Shown here piece after piece: positions 43,966-53,375 of a stretch of DNA of 64,000 nucleotides. A model generated the notes under the pieces. The model did no database searches, was not told the origin of the DNA, and saw only the letters and a list, made by a program, of their open reading frames with translations. The DNA is from Edaphobacter flagellatus (GTDB lineage Bacteria > Acidobacteriota > Terriglobia > Terriglobales > Acidobacteriaceae), in the NCBI RefSeq assembly GCF_025264665.1, contig NZ_CP073697.1, positions 2,170,001 through 2,234,000 on the forward strand. Reading direction: 5' to 3'. The position numbers and the translations under genes are program-made. Positions within the stretch are counted from its first letter, which is position 1. Every line of letters begins with the position of its first letter.

Positions 43966-44124
43966 ATGGCGGCTTTTTGTGCATGCTGTGGTGCAGAAAT
44001 TACCTTGAAAGCCGAAGCATGTCCCGTTTGCGGCACGCCTCGCCATGGAATGATGCCATCGGATCGACCGGCAACAACCAATAGGCCTGGAATATCTCCG
44101 AAGGCGACCGAACACGAAAAGTAG
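43966..44124 (+). CDS. 52-residue zinc-ribbon protein
   Basis: The frame starts MAAFCACCGAEITLKAEACP and continues VCGTPRHG, giving paired C-x-C-C / C-P-x-C metal ligands in the first 22 residues and a Pro/Thr-rich tail. GGAGG stands nine bases before the ATG, strongly supporting translation. It is too short for common cut-offs. The longer frame at 43881-44084 lacks these features. A role in nucleic acid or protein binding is likely but unproven. It converges on the carbonic anhydrase gene. Confidence 0.7.
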   Translation: MAAFCACCGAEITLKAEACPVCGTPRHGMMPSDRPATTNRPGISPKATEHEK

Positions 44125-44139
44125 TCTTCTAAGGAACCG

Positions 44140-44661
44140 CTACCAGTTCCCCAACTGCTCCAGATAGATCTTCGTGTAATCCAGATAATTCTGCGCGTAC
44201 TGCAAAATCATCTTGCGGTCCTCGTCCCCCAGCGTCTTCTTCACCTTGCCCGGCACGCCCGCCACCAGCGAGTTCGCCGGAATCACCGTCTGCTCCGGAA
44301 TCACTGCCCCCGCCGCAATAATCGACCCCTCACCCACGCGCGCATTATTCAGAATCGTCGCGCCGATCCCCACCAGCACCGCGTCCTCCAGCACGCATCC
44401 ATGCACCGTCGCATTGTGCCCGATCGTCACCATCTCGCCCACAATGACCGGGTATACATACCGCATCCCGTGGAGCACCGCGCAGTCCTGAACATTCGAC
44501 CGCGCCCCCACGCGGATCGAATTCACATCGCCTCGCAGCACCGCATTCATCCACACGCTCGCCTGCTCGCCCAGCTCCACGTCGCCGATCAGCTGCGCCG
44601 AAACATCCACATAACAGCTCGATGGCACCACCGGCCTCTTACCCTGATAGCTCCTGATCAT
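44140..44661 (-). CDS. gamma-carbonic anhydrase-like hexapeptide-repeat protein
   Basis: This 173-residue left-handed beta helix has hexapeptide repeats (VSAQLIGDVELGEQASVWMNAVLRGD) and the three metal-binding histidines in AVLHG, TIGHNATVHGCV. Trimers of this fold hydrate CO2 in the archetype, but many bacterial YrdA-type members have no shown activity. The C-terminal helix ends in QNYLDYTKIYLEQLGNW. It is a single-gene unit. Confidence 0.88.
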   Translation of the reverse strand: MIRSYQGKRPVVPSSCYVDVSAQLIGDVELGEQASVWMNAVLRGDVNSIRVGARSNVQDCAVLHGMRYVYPVIVGEMVTIGHNATVHGCVLEDAVLVGIGATILNNARVGEGSIIAAGAVIPEQTVIPANSLVAGVPGKVKKTLGDEDRKMILQYAQNYLDYTKIYLEQLGNW

Positions 44662-44909
44662 GCCCCGATTCTACGACCACCACCTCCTGCGGCCTTCCGA
44701 GCGGAGCGAAGCGGCCTCGACGGTTCTGCTGTTGGCCTGCGTCCCAACACCCGTCAAAAGCCGCCCAAAACCTTGTCAAGCCCCTTTGCCCCGTAACCCT
44801 TTCTTAATGAACAGCTTCCATTTGCCGATAAGTTTCCGGTTACTTGCTAACATAAGAGTAGAGACCGGGTCATAGGGCAAAGGCTTCATTTTGTTCGCCT
44901 AACTCACCT

Positions 44910-45040
44910 GTTTTGAATACTTTGCCAACTAACACCTTTATTTTGAATACTTTACATTTCTGCCATCTCGCTAAAATCAATAAATAGAATACTTTAGCAA
45001 AAATGCACGGGAGGAGGCTCCTTACCCGCTCCCCTTCAGA
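44910..45040 (+). repeat. three-unit AT-rich iterated repeat followed by GC-rich hairpin (locus 2)
   Basis: GAATACTTT appears three times at about 44915, 44945 and 44987, two units preceded by TTTT. After the last comes AGCAAAAATGCACGGGAGGAG and a hairpin-forming GGGAG...CTCCC. The same architecture is at 2560-2690. The remainder of 44662-45077 has no recognisable gene. Confidence 0.6.
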
Positions 45041-45077
45041 CCGGACCACAAGCAAGCTTAAGGCCATCCCCCGCAGG

Positions 45078-45150
45078 TGCCCAAAGAGTGGGTTGGTTAC
45101 GCCTCAAATACCAGCAAAATAGGGTATTCTGTGAGAGTCCCCTTTGGGCA
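45078..45150 (+). promoter_or_regulatory. nested-hairpin leader upstream of rpsU
   Basis: TGCCCAAAG (45078-45086) can pair with CTTTGGGCA (45142-45150), enclosing AATACC / GGTATT (45107-45112 and 45123-45128). The outer arm ends just before the GGAGG of rpsU at 45156. It may be an RNA regulatory leader. Confidence 0.4.
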
Positions 45151-45170
45151 GGTTTGGAGGTGTATCACTC

Positions 45171-45368
45171 TTGGCAGAGGTTCGAGTTCAGGAAGGCGAA
45201 CCCCTTGAAAATGCTCTGCGCCGCTTCAAGCGCAAGGTGCAAACCGAAGACATTATCAAGGAGGTCAAGCGCCACTCCTTCTACCTGAAGCCGGGTGAAA
45301 AGAAGCGCGTCAAAGAAGCGCTCGCCCGCAAACGTAATCGTAAGAAAGTCCGCAAGGAGCAGGACTAA
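45171..45368 (+). CDS. rpsU: 30S ribosomal protein S21
   Basis: This 65-residue basic protein matches S21: LAEVRVQEGEPLENALRRFKRKVQTEDII and the lysine-rich C-terminus KPGEKKRVKEALARKRNRKKVRK. It binds the small subunit near the mRNA exit site. A TTG start at 45171 is preferred because GGAGG precedes it by ten bases; the TTG at 45144 would lie before that site. A nested hairpin leader precedes it. A rare TTG start and structured leader could limit its own expression. Confidence 0.9.
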   Translation: MAEVRVQEGEPLENALRRFKRKVQTEDIIKEVKRHSFYLKPGEKKRVKEALARKRNRKKVRKEQD

Positions 45369-45385
45369 GAAACAAGCTCCAGCAA

Positions 45386-45413
45386 GGGTGGCCATCCCAA
45401 CGGGTGGCCACCC
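45386..45413 (+). terminator. hairpin after rpsU
   Basis: GGGTGGCCA and TGGCCACCC enclose a ten-base loop 18 bases after the stop codon. No T tract follows, so it may be a processing or weak termination structure. Confidence 0.5.
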
Positions 45414-45638
45414 GCAAAGCCAGGCTGTAGACTCCCGCTATCTCCTGGCAGCAGTGGCACTTGAGTCTTACGCTCACTGCCGGCCGTATGTGCTGTTCTC
45501 GCCACGCTGTTTGGTGGCGCCCGGGCCCCCTGAAATCCAAGGTTGTGAAATCAAGACGGGTTGATCGCTCGCAAAAGGGTCTGTTCGCATGTCCTTTTCC
45601 AAGCCATCCACCTGTTCCGCAATACGGGAGACGCGGTT

Positions 45639-46085
45639 ATGGAATTCGTGGATCGGATACTGACCTGCGCTGATTGTGGTGGAGAGTTTATCTTCACCGC
45701 CGGCGAACAGCTCTTCTTCTTCGACAAACAATTCAAGAACGACCCCAAACGGTGCAAGCCCTGCAAATCCAAACGCGCTGGCGCAGCAATGCGTACCGGC
45801 TCCGGACCAGCAGCCGCCGGCATCTCGCGCACCGAAACCCGCACCACCTGCTCGGAGTGTGGCGTCGAAACGACGGTTCCCTTCAAACCCACTCAGGGGC
45901 GACCGGTTCTCTGCCGTCAGTGTTTCCAGAACAAGCAGCGCAGCGTGCCAGCAGCCGCCGCGGTTGACTCCGCACTGGAACACGTACAGGCACCGATGGC
46001 TCCCGAACTGGTTAGCGCAGCAGCATCAGGCAGCGAGCGCATCGCTGCAAGCTCGGAGATGATGGTGATTGCGCGGGCCTCCTGA
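45639..46085 (+). CDS. double zinc-ribbon protein
   Basis: This 148-residue protein starts MEFVDRILTCADCGGEF and carries two four-cysteine ribbons: CADC...CKPC in the first 45 residues and CSEC...CRQC near residue 75-98. Between them is FIFTAGEQLFFFDKQFKNDPKRC, typical of the small family of uncharacterised bacterial proteins annotated as zinc-ribbon domain containing. The C-terminal 45 residues are Ala-rich and unstructured. ATG 45639 follows GGGAG by nine bases; an upstream extension to 45561 is unlikely. It may bind ribosomes or nucleic acid. Confidence 0.78.
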   Translation: MEFVDRILTCADCGGEFIFTAGEQLFFFDKQFKNDPKRCKPCKSKRAGAAMRTGSGPAAAGISRTETRTTCSECGVETTVPFKPTQGRPVLCRQCFQNKQRSVPAAAAVDSALEHVQAPMAPELVSAAASGSERIAASSEMMVIARAS

Positions 46086-46147
46086 GGCTCGCACACTCGC
46101 TCGACCGCCTTCACACAGCACCATGTGCACGCAGTACGATGTGAAGG

Positions 46148-47059
46148 ATGAGCGAATTGGAAAACCTCCCCGGCCCAGATGATCTGCTACGAGCGCGGAA
46201 GCATCTGGGCGACTTTGAGCTGACAATCTGCACGGACGGAAGCTACCGCCTTGACGGCGGAGCTATGTTTGGCGTCGTGCCCAAGACGCTCTGGCAGAAG
46301 CGCGCACCGGCCGACGACAACAACACCATCCTGCTCGGCCTGAACACTGTCGTCGTACGCACAGGCAAACACACCGTCGTCATCGAAACCGGCGTCGGCA
46401 ACAAACAGTCCGCGAAGATGCGCGAGATCCACCAGAACAAGGAGCTGCTCCCGCAGTCGCTCGCTGCAGCAGGCGTGCGGCCCGAAGAGGTCGATGTTGT
46501 CATCAACACGCACCTCCACTTCGACCACTGCGGCTGGAACACGACACTGCATCCGGACGGCTCAGTGACGCCGACCTTTCCCAACGCACGCTACTTCGCG
46601 CACAAAGGCGAGGTCGAGCACGGACACATGCAGTATGACCGCGACCGCGTCAGCTATCTCTCGCCAAACTACGACCCGCTGATCGAAAACGGCCAGATGA
46701 CGCTCGTGACCAACGACGCCATCGCCAGCAACCCAGAGGTCGTGCCCGGCATCTCGCTCGAACTCTTCCCCGGCCACACACACCAGTTGATGGCCGTGCA
46801 TATCGAATCGACATCGCACGGCGGAGCCGTCGAACACGCCTGCTACATCTCCGACCTCATCCCCACCTCAGCCCACCTCGACCCAACCTGGGTGATGGGC
46901 TACGACCTTGACCCCATGCGCTGCATCGCCGAACGCAAACGCTTCTACCAGCGCGCCATCCCGGAAAAATGGCTCGTCCTCTTTACCCACGATCATAATA
47001 CCCCGATGGCGCGAATTGAACTGAATGACAAAGGAAAGCCTGTCATAGTCGACATGTAA
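46148..47059 (+). CDS. MBL-fold metallo-hydrolase
   Basis: This 303-residue protein has the metallo-beta-lactamase fold: the metal motif NTHLHFDHCGW, FPGHTHQLMAV with the next His, CYISDLIPT with the bridging Asp, and a C-terminal FTHDHNTPMARIEL His. The pattern resembles quorum-lactonase and other broad MBL hydrolases, but no family-specific residue fixes the substrate. It has no signal peptide. A decayed copy of its C-terminal end lies immediately downstream. Confidence 0.88.
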   Translation: MSELENLPGPDDLLRARKHLGDFELTICTDGSYRLDGGAMFGVVPKTLWQKRAPADDNNTILLGLNTVVVRTGKHTVVIETGVGNKQSAKMREIHQNKELLPQSLAAAGVRPEEVDVVINTHLHFDHCGWNTTLHPDGSVTPTFPNARYFAHKGEVEHGHMQYDRDRVSYLSPNYDPLIENGQMTLVTNDAIASNPEVVPGISLELFPGHTHQLMAVHIESTSHGGAVEHACYISDLIPTSAHLDPTWVMGYDLDPMRCIAERKRFYQRAIPEKWLVLFTHDHNTPMARIELNDKGKPVIVDM

Positions 47060-47070
47060 TCTCTGCGAGT

Positions 47071-47184
47071 TACCAACGAGTCCTTTCAGAAAAGAGACCC
47101 GTCTTCTTCACCCACAACCATCACACACCGATGGAACAGCTCGGATCGAACCAGAGTAAGCCGATTATCTCCACGGGTAAATAA
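47071..47184 (+). pseudogene. 3'-end remnant of a second MBL-fold gene
   Basis: Translation of this stretch gives YQRVLSEKRPVFFTHNHHTPM, which parallels YQRAIPEKWLVLFTHDHNTPM of the intact upstream gene, and ends with KPIISTGK and a stop, matching KPVIVDM. Only about 37 codons remain, in a different frame from the intact gene, with no start or body. It is the tail of a tandem or related copy, deleted upstream. Confidence 0.8.
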
Positions 47185-47256
47185 GCGCAGACAACAAAAT
47201 GCCATGACAGCGAACAATCCAGAGGATTCTCTCACTGTCATGGCAAGTGAATAATA

Positions 47257-47727
47257 CTAAATCTTACGATTCATGCGGATATGCGTTCGGTCAAAATATT
47301 TTTCGAAAAAGCAGTCGAGAGAATGAGGTTGCGTTTCAGTGTGGGGCAATTGTTGTTGAGGATGTAGTTTTGCTAGATCACAGGTTAGATCGTAAGTTCC
47401 ATTACCCGAGTCTGCCCAACTACAAGAGACCGCAGTTCCTCCACCTGCCGACGGCAGAGAGGGTGGTGGATAACCTTCTTGTGGCACCCAATGTGTGCAT
47501 GAGTAGTAATCGCTTGCGGCCTCTGTGGCAAGATCTTTTGCCTCTTGCTCTTGTTTGCAACTGAAATAAGATTCTCCGGTCGCCGTGCAATTCATTAAAA
47601 AGGTATGAACGCTTTGCATTTCATCTTGAAAGAGCAATGGGCAATAATTTCCGGCCAATGCTGCGCGCGGTGAGAACAGTAACACAGTGACGATACCTGC
47701 TAGAACAACTAGAAACTTTGAACGCAT
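47257..47727 (-). CDS. exported Cys-containing orphan protein
   Basis: This 156-residue protein has a clear signal peptide (FLVVLAGIVTVLLFSPRAALA) and about eight cysteines in the mature part, suggesting disulfides (NYCPLLFQ, MNCTATGESYFSCKQEQ, YYSCTHW, AVSCSWADSG, LTCDLAKL, LDCFFEK). AGGAG precedes the ATG by six bases. I do not recognise the family. Base composition is visibly more AT-rich than the neighbours, which suggests recent acquisition. Monocistronic. Confidence 0.65.
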   Translation of the reverse strand: MRSKFLVVLAGIVTVLLFSPRAALAGNYCPLLFQDEMQSVHTFLMNCTATGESYFSCKQEQEAKDLATEAASDYYSCTHWVPQEGYPPPSLPSAGGGTAVSCSWADSGNGTYDLTCDLAKLHPQQQLPHTETQPHSLDCFFEKYFDRTHIRMNRKI

Positions 47728-47909
47728 GTTTTCTCCTGTGTGGCATAAAACCTTAATTTGGAGTGCGACGATCTTTTAAGACCTGTCGTCTCAATTTTGA
47801 GGATTGGGAGATAACAACACGATGCAAGTGCGAATCATAGAACGAACTGTCGCCGTCTGTCGATCTTCTAAAAAAGATTTCTATTTTTAGAGAAAGAATT
47901 CGAACTCTA

Positions 47910-47935
47910 CTTTAACCATCTAAAGATGGTTAAAG
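47910..47935. repeat. perfect 12-bp inverted repeat
   Basis: CTTTAACCATCT and AGATGGTTAAAG are separated by two bases in the AT-rich gap upstream of the secreted orphan. It could be an operator or the mark of a small element. Nothing else is supported in 47728-47987. Confidence 0.6.
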
Positions 47936-47987
47936 CCCTGGTCGTTCGCAAAGAAGCAACCTACCCAAACATAGCTTGGTTAAAGAC

Positions 47988-48013
47988 AAGAGCCCTGCCG
48001 AAGCAGGGCTCTT
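47988..48013 (-). terminator. intrinsic terminator after rpmA
   Basis: AAGAGCCCTGC and GCAGGGCTCTT enclose a four-base loop and are followed on the minus strand by GTCTTT. It lies 22 bases after the rpmA stop. Confidence 0.75.
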
Positions 48014-48034
48014 CCTATAAGAGAACTTGAAACC

Positions 48035-48298
48035 TTATGCGACAGCGATCGGGTCGATCGAGACGAAGCGACCATGCTGGCCGCGGTCCTGAAAGCGGAC
48101 CACGCCGTCGATCTTGGCAAACAAAGTGTCGTCCTTGCCGCGGCCGACGTTGATGCCGGGCTTCAGCGGAGTTCCGCGCTGGCGGACCAGGATGGAGCCA
48201 CCGGTGACCGTCTGGCCGGAGAAGCGCTTGACGCCGAGGCGCTGCGCGTTGGAGTCGCGGCCGTTTTTGGAAGAACCTAGACCTTTTTTATGTGCCAT
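48035..48298 (-). CDS. rpmA: 50S ribosomal protein L27
   Basis: This 87-residue protein begins [20 protein letters not shown], the standard L27 N-terminus reaching toward the peptidyl transferase centre, and ends with [13 protein letters not shown]. No N-terminal propeptide of the Firmicutes type is present. It is encoded 85 bases after rplU, the usual pairing, and followed by a terminator. Confidence 0.96.
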   Translation of the reverse strand: MAHKKGLGSSKNGRDSNAQRLGVKRFSGQTVTGGSILVRQRGTPLKPGINVGRGKDDTLFAKIDGVVRFQDRGQHGRFVSIDPIAVA

Positions 48299-48383
48299 CT
48301 CTATTGCCTCATTCTGCGCTGCCGGTCATTGCTCTCGGCGGTGCGCTTGATCTTGTGAATCTAAATCTCTGCCGTTCGCGCGA

Positions 48384-48689
48384 TTAGCCGACGAGAATTT
48401 CGTTGATCTTGACCTCAACGAAGTTCTGGCGGTGACCCTGCATCTTCTTGTACTGCTTCTTGCGCTTCAGCTTGAAGACGAGAATCTTGTCGCCGCGCCC
48501 TTCGCCCAGAACCGACGCCGTGACCTTGGCGCCCTTCAGGTCGCTGACGAACTTGCCCTCTTCCTTCGAGACGGCGAGAACGTCGGAAAACTCGATCGTG
48601 CCCTCGGCCTGACCGGTCGTCTCAACCTTGAGGGTGTCGCCAGGAGCGACCTTATACTGCTTGCCGCCGGTGCGGATAACTGCGTACAT
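48384..48689 (-). CDS. rplU: 50S ribosomal protein L21
   Basis: This 101-residue protein has the L21 signature: MYAVIRTGGKQYKVAPGDTL at the N-terminus and KRKKQYKKMQGHRQNF near the end. It heads the rplU-rpmA operon. The 310 bases upstream contain no gene; they should hold its promoter and the terminator of the aldo/keto reductase. Confidence 0.96.
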   Translation of the reverse strand: MYAVIRTGGKQYKVAPGDTLKVETTGQAEGTIEFSDVLAVSKEEGKFVSDLKGAKVTASVLGEGRGDKILVFKLKRKKQYKKMQGHRQNFVEVKINEILVG

Positions 48690-48952
48690 GGCTCTAAAAC
48701 CTTTCGCGCGCGCTCAAGTGCGGAGCGCCGACCGCTTCCTTCATGGAGTTGTGCTGCGGGGCGCATACGATCGGCTCAAGTCAAACAGGCTGAACCCGAT
48801 AAACCTGAGCGATCGGCTCCAAGCCTGCCATCCTTACTCTGACTTAGAGCTAGAGACACACCGGCTGCTGCGCCAAACTTAATGAGTTTACCGGGGTTTG
48901 CCCGCGAGGTCAACGGGAATCCAACGCAAATGCCCCGTAATCAGTGCATTAA

Positions 48953-48981
48953 CAGTGCCATCTCGCATAAAAGATGCCACT
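48953..48981 (-). terminator. weak hairpin after the aldo/keto reductase
   Basis: AGTGCCATCT and AGATGCCACT pair with one mismatch around an eight-base loop, 19 bases after the reductase stop. The U tract is poor. Confidence 0.35.
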
Positions 48982-48999
48982 TAGCCCGTTGCTGGCCTA

Positions 49000-50031
49000 T
49001 TATGCCGTTCCCTCACGCGCTCCCTTCCAGAGATCGAGACCGCCATCGGTCGCATAACGGTCGATCTCCTTCAGTTCGGTCTCGGTGAACTTGAGATTTT
49101 TCACGGCGTCGAGCGAGTCGTCGAGCTGCGCCACATTGCGCGCTCCGATCAACGCCGAAGTCACACGCGAATCCCGCAATACCCAGGCGATGGCCATCTG
49201 TGCCAGCGTCTGGCCCCGGCCTTTCGCGATGTCGTTCAGTGCGCGGACGCGGTTGAGGTTGTCTTCGCTGAGCATCTCGCTCTTGAACGAGCCCTCGTCC
49301 TTTGCTCGCGAGTCCTCCGGAACGCCTTTGAGATATTTGCTGGTCAGCAGTCCCTGCGCCAGCGGAGAGAAGGCGATGCAACCGGTGCCAAGCTCTTCGA
49401 GCGTCGCCAGCAGCTCGTCCTCGACCCAACGGTTGAGCATCGAATACGACGGCTGATGGATGAACAGCGGAACGCCCTCGCTCTTGAGGATGGCCGCTGC
49501 CTCTCGCGTGAGCTCGGGGCTGTAGGACGAGACACCGACATACAGTGCCTTGCCCTGACGAACGATGTGCGCGAGCGCCGACATCGTCTCCTCAAGCGGC
49601 GTATTCACGTCGGGGCGATGGTGATAAAAGATGTCGACGTAGTCGAGCCCCATACGCTTCAGGCTGGAATCGAGCGATGCGATCAGGTACTTGCGCGAAC
49701 CACCGATGCCGTAGGGGCCGGGCCACATGTCCCAGCCGGCCTTGGTGGAGATGATGAGCTCGTTGCGGTAGAGCGCGAGATCCTTCCCAAGCATGGCGCC
49801 GAAGTTCTCTTCGGCTGAGCCATAAGGAGGACCGTAGTTGTTCGCAAGGTCGAAGTGCGTCACGCCACGATCGAAGGCTCGCCGCACCATCGCGCGTCCG
49901 GTCTCAAAAACATCGGCCCCACCAAAGTTCTGCCACAGCCCAAGCGAAATAGGCGGCAAAACGATTCCCGATCGTCCGCAGCGGCGGAATTCTGCATTTT
50001 GATATCGTTTCTGGTCGGCCACATAAGTCAT
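49000..50031 (-). CDS. aldo/keto reductase, YghZ/L-glyceraldehyde 3-phosphate reductase-like
   Basis: This 343-residue barrel reduces aldehydes with NADPH. The catalytic tetrad region is visible (HFDLANNYGPPYGSAEENFG with Asp and Tyr, STKAGWDMWPGPYG with Lys, YVDIFYHHRPD with His), and C-terminal cofactor residues lie in ALIGARNVAQLDDSL. The YGPPYGSAE wording is characteristic of the YghZ/Gpr and Kv-beta-like branch. It is a single-gene unit, divergent from hisS by 112 bases. Confidence 0.9.
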   Translation of the reverse strand: MTYVADQKRYQNAEFRRCGRSGIVLPPISLGLWQNFGGADVFETGRAMVRRAFDRGVTHFDLANNYGPPYGSAEENFGAMLGKDLALYRNELIISTKAGWDMWPGPYGIGGSRKYLIASLDSSLKRMGLDYVDIFYHHRPDVNTPLEETMSALAHIVRQGKALYVGVSSYSPELTREAAAILKSEGVPLFIHQPSYSMLNRWVEDELLATLEELGTGCIAFSPLAQGLLTSKYLKGVPEDSRAKDEGSFKSEMLSEDNLNRVRALNDIAKGRGQTLAQMAIAWVLRDSRVTSALIGARNVAQLDDSLDAVKNLKFTETELKEIDRYATDGGLDLWKGAREGTA

Positions 50032-50143
50032 GTTTTATTCCTTCGCACTCTCTCTACCTATCTTATGCAACGAAAGTAACCCCTCATCAGCACCAGTAGT
50101 CGATAAAGTTACCTACTGAATCTTCGCTACACTGGAACATGAC

Positions 50144-51442
50144 ATGGCGACGATAAAAGCAGTGCGGGGAACGCGGGATCTGCTTCCCCCGGAAACAGAG
50201 TTATGGAACCGCGTTGAGGCAACCGCGCGGAGTGTATTTGCAAGATACGGGTTCGGCGAGATTCGCACTCCGCTTTTTGAAGCGACCGAGTTGTTCGCTC
50301 GCGGCGTGGGAGAAGAGACCGACATCGTCTCGAAAGAGATGTACACGTGGGAAGATCGCGGACGCGCTGAAAGCGACAAGGGACAGTCGCTGACGCTGCG
50401 GCCTGAGAACACGGCCGGCGTGGTGCGCGCCTATATAGAACATCATCTCGACGAGAGCGGCGTGCTGCAGAAGCTCTTCTACATCGGCCCGCAGTTCCGC
50501 CGCGAGCGGCCGCAGCGTGGTCGTTATCGGCAGTTCTGGCAGATCGGCGCGGAGGTGCTTGGGCCTCAGTTCTCGGGTTCCGACTCTGCGCTGCGCGATG
50601 CCGAGGTGCTGGAGATGCTGGCGACTCTGTTGAACGAGCTTGGCATTCAGGGCTGGCAGCTTTCGCTGAACTCGGTTGGTTCGGCTGAGGACCGCAAGCG
50701 TTATGCTCAGGCGTTGCGCGAAGCACTGGCTCCGGTGAAGTACAAGCTGAGCGCGGACAATCAGCGACGCGCTGAGACAAATCCCTTGCGCGTGCTCGAT
50801 TCCAAAGAGCCTGGCGATCAGGAGATCATCAACGAGCTGCCGAAGATCGCTGACTTCTGGGGTGAAGACGCGCGCGCGCACTTCGAGCAGGTCAAAGCTG
50901 CGCTCGACGCCTGTAGTGTGCCGTATGTGGTGGAACCGCGTCTGGTTCGCGGGCTGGACTACTACACGCGCACCACCTTTGAGTTCACGGTGCCGGACGG
51001 CAGCGGTCTTGGTACGCAGAATGCTCTTCTGGGAGGCGGACGCTATGATGGCCTCTCCGAAATGCTGGGCGGGCCGAAGGCTCCGGGCATCGGCTTTGCC
51101 ATCGGTGAAGACCGGCTGATTCTGACGCTGCAGGCCCAGGCCGCGAAGCAGGAGCCCACCAAGCTCGATGCCTTCGTGGCTCCGATGGGTGTCCCGCAAA
51201 ATCCCGCAGCACTAGAGCTGGCGCGCGAACTGCGGGCCGCGGGGCTGAGGATCGAAGTCGGCGACGGAGCGTTCCGTCTGCGGAAGTCCTTCGAGACAGC
51301 GGACAAGCTGGCGGACAAAATGATCATCGTCGGCGAGGATGAAGTGAACTCCGGCATCTTCACGGTGAAAACGTTCTCCAAGGGCGAGCAGCAGAAAGTG
51401 CCTCGCGCGGAGCTGGCGGCGGCGCTAAAAACGCTCTCCTAG
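50144..51442 (+). CDS. hisS: histidyl-tRNA synthetase
   Basis: This 432-residue class II synthetase charges tRNA-His. It has motif 1 ([11 protein letters not shown]), motif 2 ([17 protein letters not shown] ... [21 protein letters not shown]), the HisA-type [15 protein letters not shown], motif 3 ([11 protein letters not shown]) and a C-terminal anticodon-binding domain. Size matches the standard bacterial enzyme. It is followed by aspS after 38 bases, a common pairing. Confidence 0.97.
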   Translation: MATIKAVRGTRDLLPPETELWNRVEATARSVFARYGFGEIRTPLFEATELFARGVGEETDIVSKEMYTWEDRGRAESDKGQSLTLRPENTAGVVRAYIEHHLDESGVLQKLFYIGPQFRRERPQRGRYRQFWQIGAEVLGPQFSGSDSALRDAEVLEMLATLLNELGIQGWQLSLNSVGSAEDRKRYAQALREALAPVKYKLSADNQRRAETNPLRVLDSKEPGDQEIINELPKIADFWGEDARAHFEQVKAALDACSVPYVVEPRLVRGLDYYTRTTFEFTVPDGSGLGTQNALLGGGRYDGLSEMLGGPKAPGIGFAIGEDRLILTLQAQAAKQEPTKLDAFVAPMGVPQNPAALELARELRAAGLRIEVGDGAFRLRKSFETADKLADKMIIVGEDEVNSGIFTVKTFSKGEQQKVPRAELAAALKTLS

Positions 51443-51480
51443 AGATCACCTCTCATCAAGTCAGTACAATAGGAAGCATC

Positions 51481-53307
<1,827 letters not shown>

Positions 53308-53325
53308 GCGACACCATGCAAGTGC

Positions 53326-53354
53326 AAACGGCCCTCTCCTGGAGAGGGCCGTTT
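53326..53354 (+). terminator. intrinsic terminator after aspS
   Basis: Fourteen-base arms AAACGGCCCTCTCC and the complement are followed by CGTTTC. The flanking A and T tracts make it usable in both directions, ending aspS and the converging molybdoenzyme gene. Confidence 0.85.
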
Positions 53355-53375
53355 CGTTTCCCATGCCTGAAAAGT

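Noticed and set aside
43881..44084. 67-residue frame overlapping the zinc-ribbon gene
   Set aside because: It lacks a ribosome site and metal ligands; the frame beginning at 43966 has both.
47247..47564. 105-residue plus-strand frame opposite the secreted orphan
   Set aside because: The minus-strand frame has a strong ribosome site and signal peptide; the plus-strand frame has neither.
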